Of a DNA stretch of 10,732 nucleotides, positions 6,966-10,732 are shown piece after piece. Position numbers and translations under genes: made by a program. Position 1 is the stretch's first letter. The number at the start of each line of letters is the position of its first letter. Below the pieces are notes generated by a model. It saw nothing but the letters and a program-made list of their open reading frames with translations. It searched no databases and was not told the origin of the DNA. Source of the DNA: Bacteroidales bacterium (GTDB lineage Bacteria; Bacteroidota; Bacteroidia; Bacteroidales; UBA7960); contig SLOR01000033.1 in the NCBI GenBank assembly GCA_007132395.1, positions 1 through 10,732 on the forward strand. The letters run 5' to 3'.

Positions 6966-8201
6966 ATGACAAAAGACACCCGAAAATGTTCCTTCTGTGG
7001 GAGAGAGGGTAAAAGTGTGGATATGCTTATATCCGGAATCAACGCCCACATCTGCGATCGCTGTGTTGACCAGGCGCAGCTGATTGTTGCAGAAGAACAA
7101 AAAATGAAGCATAAAGAGAAAGTTCCCTCCTTTAAGCTTTTAAAACCTGCTGAAATTAAAGAACATCTTGATCTTTACGTGATTGGGCAAGATGATGCAA
7201 AGAAGGTCTTGTCAGTAGCGGTTTATAATCACTACAAAAGAATTTCTGGGAAAGGTATCGCCAAAGATGATGAGGTGGAAATTGAAAAATCCAACATTGT
7301 ACTGGTAGGAGAAACCGGTACCGGAAAAACCCTCATGGCGCGTACCATAGCCAAAATGCTGCAGGTACCCTTTTGCATTGCCGATGCCACAGTTCTTACC
7401 GAGGCCGGATATGTAGGCGAAGATGTGGAAAGCATCCTTTCGCGCTTGCTGCAGGTAGCCGATTTTGATGTGGCGGCAGCCGAAAGAGGCATCGTCTTTA
7501 TTGATGAGGTAGATAAAATTGCTCGCAAAAGCGACAACCCTTCCATTACCCGTGATGTTTCGGGTGAAGGAGTGCAGCAGGCATTGCTGAAAATTCTCGA
7601 AGGAGCTATTGTTTCTGTTCCTCCGCAGGGCGGGCGTAAGCACCCTGAACAAAAAATGGTGCAAATTAATACACAGAATATCCTTTTCATCTGTGGAGGT
7701 GCATTTGATGGTATTGAAAAACGGATATCAAGCCGTTTGCAAACCAACGCCATTGGTTATGGAATAGGAAAAGAGAAGCAGGAAGTTGATAAAGACAATA
7801 TGCTGCAATATATAGCTCCTCAGGATTTGAAGAGCTTTGGTCTTATTCCTGAGCTGGTGGGGCGTTTACCCGTGCTGTCATACCTCAATCCCCTTGATAG
7901 TGAAGCATTGAGAAGAATCCTTACCGAGCCCCGCAACGCACTCATAAAGCAATACATCAAGCTTTTTGAGATGGATGGTATTAAGTTGAAAATCGATGAA
8001 GAGGTGTATGACCTAATTGTGGAAAAGGCTGTTGAGTTTAAGCTCGGCGCCAGAGGTTTACGTTCAATCTGTGAATTGATAATGATGGACGCGATGTTTA
8101 ATGCTCCTTCTGAGAAAACCACCAAAAATGTTCATCTTACCCTGGATTATGCCCGAAAAATGTTGCATATAAGTAATATCGGAAGATTAAAGGTAGCGTA
8201 A
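6966..8201 (+). CDS. clpX: ATP-dependent Clp protease ATP-binding subunit ClpX
   Basis: AAA+ unfoldase of 411 aa that recognises, unfolds and threads tagged proteins into ClpP. The N-terminal zinc-binding domain has C8, C11, C30 and C33. The AAA+ core shows Walker A GETGTGKT (115-122), pore-1 loop GYVG (148-151), Walker B IVFIDEVDK (176-184), the RKH loop at 224-226, arginine-finger region ELVGRLP (R300) and sensor-2 GAR (361-363). The ClpP-docking loop reads IGY (263-265) where E. coli has IGF; I believe an aromatic Tyr here is common in this phylum. The ATG at 6966 gives the expected MTKDTRKCSFCG start. Only 20 bp separate it from the preceding terminator, too little for a full promoter, so expression may depend on read-through or on an unseen promoter inside clpP. 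Confidence 0.96.
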   Translation: MTKDTRKCSFCGREGKSVDMLISGINAHICDRCVDQAQLIVAEEQKMKHKEKVPSFKLLKPAEIKEHLDLYVIGQDDAKKVLSVAVYNHYKRISGKGIAKDDEVEIEKSNIVLVGETGTGKTLMARTIAKMLQVPFCIADATVLTEAGYVGEDVESILSRLLQVADFDVAAAERGIVFIDEVDKIARKSDNPSITRDVSGEGVQQALLKILEGAIVSVPPQGGRKHPEQKMVQINTQNILFICGGAFDGIEKRISSRLQTNAIGYGIGKEKQEVDKDNMLQYIAPQDLKSFGLIPELVGRLPVLSYLNPLDSEALRRILTEPRNALIKQYIKLFEMDGIKLKIDEEVYDLIVEKAVEFKLGARGLRSICELIMMDAMFNAPSEKTTKNVHLTLDYARKMLHISNIGRLKVA

Positions 8202-8238
8202 TCCCTAATTGATATTTCTGCTGAAAAATTGTAATTTT

Positions 8239-8411
8239 AAGAGACTGTCTCATTAGTCGGTGTGTTTCCGTCTGCTGAGCAGTTCGACAGGCTCACTATA
8301 TTACTTGTATAGATTCATAAATAGCTGATATTCAGCAGTTGTTCTGACAGGTACTACGAAGAGTTTATCGAATTGCTCAACGACCCAAAAGCACTTAAGA
8401 GGCAGCCTCTT
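8239..8411. mobile_element. Possible small inverted-repeat element (IS remnant or MITE-like)
   Basis: Inside the gene-free stretch after clpX, 18-nt ends AAGAGACTGTCTCATTAG (8239-8256) and CTTAAGAGGCAGCCTCTT (8394-8411) are inverted repeats with 14 of 18 matches, bounding 173 bp. Each end is itself palindromic (GAGACTGTCTC; AAGAGGCAGCCTCTT). The interior holds nested hairpins: TGAGC/GCTCA (8276-8295), GCTGA/TCAGC (8324-8336) and CTGCTGA/TCAGCAG (8272-8338). A short plus-strand open stretch (8325-8453) encodes the peptide-like DRYYEEFIELLNDPKAL without a start codon and could be a transposase tail; I do not recognise it. No target-site duplication is clear. A structured RNA or untranslated region is the alternative. 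Confidence 0.3.
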
Positions 8412-8416
8412 TTTTT
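8397..8416 (+). terminator. Candidate intrinsic terminator downstream of clpX
   Basis: AAGAGG (8397-8402) and CCTCTT (8406-8411) form a 6-bp stem with a CAG loop, followed directly by a run of seven T (8410-8416). It lies about 195 bp after the clpX stop, and no closer hairpin with a T-run is visible. It coincides with the right end of the possible inverted-repeat element, so it may serve as terminator by chance or by domestication. Confidence 0.5.
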
Positions 8417-8488
8417 ATTTGGCATGTATTTTGACACAATATGCGATAAATGACAGGATAATATTGTAATTCTACTGTCGTTAATAAA

Positions 8489-8524
8489 CCATATGATGAA
8501 ACTCACATATGGGCTAAGCGCTTA
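8489..8524. repeat. Paired palindromes upstream of the DUF4294 gene
   Basis: CCATATG (8489-8495) and CATATGG (8506-8512) are perfect 7-bp inverted arms around a 10-nt spacer. Three bases later there is a 10-bp perfect palindrome TAAGCGCTTA (8515-8524). They lie 60-95 bp before the DUF4294 ATG, where an operator could sit; no regulator is known. No TAnnTTTG promoter box was found in 8454-8583. Confidence 0.35.
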
Positions 8525-8583
8525 AATAAACATACTTGGTCGTAAGTGGGTTCCATTCAGCAATTTAAATCAAATTTTTCCGA

Positions 8584-9186
8584 ATGAATGTTCGTGTATT
8601 TTTTTTCGGTTTGGTACTTACCTTTTTAGCCTGCGGTTGGTGTGTTGTAGACGCAACTGCGCAGGTTGTTACAGGACAAACTACCCGTGCTGTGGTTTAC
8701 CAGGGCGATACCATTCCGTATATTGAGTTACCAACTGTACATTACCATGCCCCGCGTATTTTTAATAATCGTAGGGAAGAACAAAGTTATAACCGTCTGG
8801 TACACAATGTAAAAAGGGTTTACCCCTATGCCCGCCTTGCCGGTATTAAATTTCAGGAATACAGTGAACTGCTGGAGGAGTTAGAAACTGACGCTCAAAG
8901 ACGACGTGCAGCACGTGAAATAGAACAAGAAATAAAAGATGAGTTTGAAGGTGAATTGAGACGACTTACAATTTCGCAAGGACATATTCTGATTAAACTG
9001 ATTGACCGGGAAACCAAGCATACATCCTATGATGTGCTGCGCGATTTCAGGGGCGCATTTACCGCAGTGTTCTGGCAGTCCTTCGGAAGGTTATTTGGGT
9101 ATAATCTGAAAACAGAATACGACCCTTACGGCGATGACAAACTTATTGAAGAAATTGTGCAGCTGATAGAGCTGGGTGCAATTTAG
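8584..9186 (+). CDS. Exported DUF4294 family protein, function unknown
   Basis: A 200-aa protein that I place in DUF4294, a family found mainly in Bacteroidota with no assigned function. A signal peptide covers about residues 1-26, with a probable signal peptidase I cleavage after DATA. A cysteine at 17 (FLAC) is not a canonical lipobox, so a lipoprotein is less likely. The mature part has the family-like opening GDTIPYIELP (41-50), then RREEQSYNRLVHNVKRVYPYA (63-83, invariant-looking basic/aromatic block). A charged helical segment (about 90-125) and a conserved-looking C-terminal part around LIKLIDRET, FWQSFGRLFG and EYDPYGDD follow. No catalytic motif is recognisable. It stands alone: 382 bp after clpX and convergent with the downstream sugar transferase. 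Confidence 0.82.
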   Translation: MNVRVFFFGLVLTFLACGWCVVDATAQVVTGQTTRAVVYQGDTIPYIELPTVHYHAPRIFNNRREEQSYNRLVHNVKRVYPYARLAGIKFQEYSELLEELETDAQRRRAAREIEQEIKDEFEGELRRLTISQGHILIKLIDRETKHTSYDVLRDFRGAFTAVFWQSFGRLFGYNLKTEYDPYGDDKLIEEIVQLIELGAI

Positions 9187-9223
9187 CCTATACTTTCCGA
9201 AAGCACCTTCCCCAGCCTTTTTT
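9171..9223 (+). terminator. Weak candidate terminator at the DUF4294 gene end
   Basis: GCTGGGTGC (9171-9179) can pair with GCA (9203-9205) and CCCAGC (9211-9216), leaving a 5-nt bulge and a 23-nt loop; six T (9218-9223) follow. The stem starts inside the last codons of the DUF4294 gene. The long loop and bulge make it doubtful. It reaches the final codon of the convergent gene. Confidence 0.3.
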
Positions 9224-10646
9224 ACTTTCCCCGACCCTGAATAATGATGAGAATGGTGTGTATAAGAATTTTAAAATCCACTATCAGCGACATGTTTTCC
9301 AGGTACAACAAGTCGTACTTAAGTCGTTCAATCATCTCCGTAACATTTTCGGCATACCCATACTTTACCTGGCCCCATGAAGTAATACCGGGTTTTATTT
9401 TTTGAAGCAGCCGGTAGTGGGGCGCTTTTTGCACAATCAAATCGATATAATACTGCCTTTCGGGCCTGGGGCCCACCAGCGACATGTTTCCGATGAGAAC
9501 ATTATAAAACTGGGGTATTTCATCCAGGCGAACCTTTCGCATAAACAATCCAAAAGGAGTAATGCGTGGGTCGTCCTTGCAACTCAGCTGAGGGCCGTTT
9601 TTTTCCGCATCTGTAAACATTGAACGAAACTTGTGCATTTTAAAAGGCTTGCCATTGATGCCAATTCGCTTATGGGAGTAAAAGACCGGCCCTTTTGACG
9701 ACAGTTTCACCCCTATTGCAGTAACCAAATAAACCGGCGAAAGCACCACCAGTGCAACCAGGGAAATCACAACATCCATAAATCGTTTTATATGCCGTTG
9801 CCATACGGGCATCAGTCCCTGCTGAATCTGTACCAGCGGGGCATCGAAAATGGAGGTCATTTTTACCGAGCCCAGCAAAATATCGTGCATCTCAGGAATT
9901 ACCTTTATAATGGCATTGGTTTGATATAGCTCTGCAAGGATTTTTCCAATATTCTTATGCTCCCGGGCCTCCAGGGCAATAATAACGTCTTCTACCTGAT
10001 GTTCTTCAATGATTTGCTTCAAATCTTTGAACCAGCCCAGGCGGGGCAGGTACTCCTCCATAATATAATGGTCGTAAAGATTTACGTTTACGAATCCGAG
10101 AAAGCGATTGCCCGATGATTTTTCCTGGGCTTCCATTTCATGGAAAATGTTCAGCGCTTTGCGCTGGCTCCCCACTATGACAGTGTTAAAACCAATAATT
10201 CTTTTGTGAATGCGGTTGATGGTGATGGAGGAAAGGATAAACCGAAATACCGACGTAAAAAACAAATGGAAGACAAATAGCAGCGTAAATGAGCGGTAAT
10301 AATACGCAATGGTTCTTACCTCATCGCCCAGCAACACGGCAAAAAATATTATTAATACCCCGATAAGGGTGATGATAAGGGTTTGACCGAACTCATTGAG
10401 ACGACTGCGGCGCAATATTTTTTTATAGCTGCCGCTCAAAGCATACAGGGTAAGCCAGAAAAGTGGGATGATAATAAAACCTAAGAGCAGGTTTTCGTCT
10501 ATAAAAATTTCTTCGGATATCCTGCTGAATCGGCCATTGATGCTGTTTTGCCGGTAAAGAATAAATAGAAACCAGGCAATTATGGCGGAAAGAAAGTCGG
10601 CGATAAGATTTTTCAGAACCTGAATCTTTTGTAGCTTTTTATTCAC
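9222..10646 (-). CDS. Polyprenyl-phosphate sugar-1-phosphate transferase (WcaJ-like, initiates exopolysaccharide synthesis)
   Basis: Membrane enzyme of 474 aa that would move a sugar-1-phosphate from a nucleotide sugar to undecaprenyl phosphate, the first step of a lipid-linked glycan. The N-terminal half has four hydrophobic helices (about 15-31, 53-71, 87-106 and 117-138) and a Rossmann-like domain opening NTVIVGSQRKALNIF (154-168). The catalytic bacterial sugar transferase domain starts at KRFMDVVISL (287), with a membrane segment at 290-312. It contains KFRSM (339-343), the Asp-Glu pair D375-E376 in RLDEIPQ, SLVGPRPE (389-396) and KPGITSWGQV (418-427). The start is GTG at 10646: an in-frame stop lies nine codons upstream, and the MNKKLQ start fits relatives. 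The donor sugar cannot be read from sequence. No other glycan genes are in view, so any cluster would extend to the right. Confidence 0.9.
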   Translation of the reverse strand: MNKKLQKIQVLKNLIADFLSAIIAWFLFILYRQNSINGRFSRISEEIFIDENLLLGFIIIPLFWLTLYALSGSYKKILRRSRLNEFGQTLIITLIGVLIIFFAVLLGDEVRTIAYYYRSFTLLFVFHLFFTSVFRFILSSITINRIHKRIIGFNTVIVGSQRKALNIFHEMEAQEKSSGNRFLGFVNVNLYDHYIMEEYLPRLGWFKDLKQIIEEHQVEDVIIALEAREHKNIGKILAELYQTNAIIKVIPEMHDILLGSVKMTSIFDAPLVQIQQGLMPVWQRHIKRFMDVVISLVALVVLSPVYLVTAIGVKLSSKGPVFYSHKRIGINGKPFKMHKFRSMFTDAEKNGPQLSCKDDPRITPFGLFMRKVRLDEIPQFYNVLIGNMSLVGPRPERQYYIDLIVQKAPHYRLLQKIKPGITSWGQVKYGYAENVTEMIERLKYDLLYLENMSLIVDFKILIHTILIIIQGRGK

Positions 10647-10732
10647 GCTATAGGCTTTAGTATCTAAATTTCATGTGTGTTTCTTGCCGGGTAGAGGATT
10701 CTGTCAATCCGGGTATTTTTAAGAAAGGAAAC

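Noticed and set aside
7212..7753. Two overlapping minus-strand open frames of 150 and 173 codons
   Set aside because: Both are antisense to the conserved AAA+ core of clpX, overlap each other, and have no recognisable motifs.
8325..8453. A 42-codon open stretch after clpX as a gene
   Set aside because: It has no start codon before position 8424 and its product is not recognisable. It is kept only as a possible decayed transposase tail within the repeat element.
8431..8464. TTGACA ... TAATAT as an E. coli-like promoter upstream of the DUF4294 gene
   Set aside because: The spacer is 22 bp, too long for sigma-70, and the organism appears to use the TTTG/TAnnTTTG promoter type.
10690..10730. 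Inverted repeat GGATT/AATCC upstream of the sugar transferase
   Set aside because: Five-base arms with a 5-nt loop are expected by chance, and no promoter box or T-run is associated with it.

Overview
This window looks like a chromosomal segment from a member of the Bacteroidota, probably the Bacteroidales/Marinilabiliales side. Three things point there. The genes include phylum-typical families: a periplasmic-TPR histidine kinase, a DUF4294 protein, a Bacteroidota-type trigger factor, and a WcaJ-like sugar transferase starting MNKK. The tig-clpP-clpX order fits. Several spacers carry the Bacteroidota -7 promoter box TAnnTTTG, and Shine-Dalgarno sequences are largely absent.

Layout. (1) 1-422, minus strand: the first 140 codons of nrfH, the multihaem quinol dehydrogenase of nitrite ammonification, cut by the left edge; a near-consensus promoter lies at 503-534. 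(2) 740-2911, plus: an orphan sensor histidine kinase with a periplasmic TPR domain, divergent from nrfH. (3) 4363-2848, minus: fetA-fetB, a predicted iron-exporting ABC transporter whose genes overlap by 11 bp; the fetB 3' end runs 64 bp into the 3' end of the kinase gene. (4) 4579-4660: tRNA-Leu(UAG), with its own promoter and terminator. (5) 4824-8201, plus: tig, clpP and clpX (ribosome-bound chaperone, protease subunit, AAA+ unfoldase). tig and clpP are 10 bp apart, but a clear intrinsic terminator separates clpP from clpX. (6) 8202-8583: a 382-bp gene-free stretch holding a small inverted-repeat-bounded element and further palindromes. (7) 8584-9186, plus: an exported DUF4294 protein of unknown function. 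(8) 10646-9222, minus: a membrane sugar-1-phosphate transferase that would start exopolysaccharide or lipid-linked glycan synthesis.

How they work together. The tig-clpP-clpX block is a protein folding and degradation module. NrfH and FetAB touch haem/iron redox physiology but no regulatory link is visible. The kinase has no response regulator in the window.

I see no convincing new multi-gene system: no CRISPR, no defence cassette, no intact transposase. The points most worth a second look are the clpP/clpX terminator, the convergent kinase/fetB overlap and the 173-bp repeat-bounded element. All calls come from reading motifs; no database search was run.
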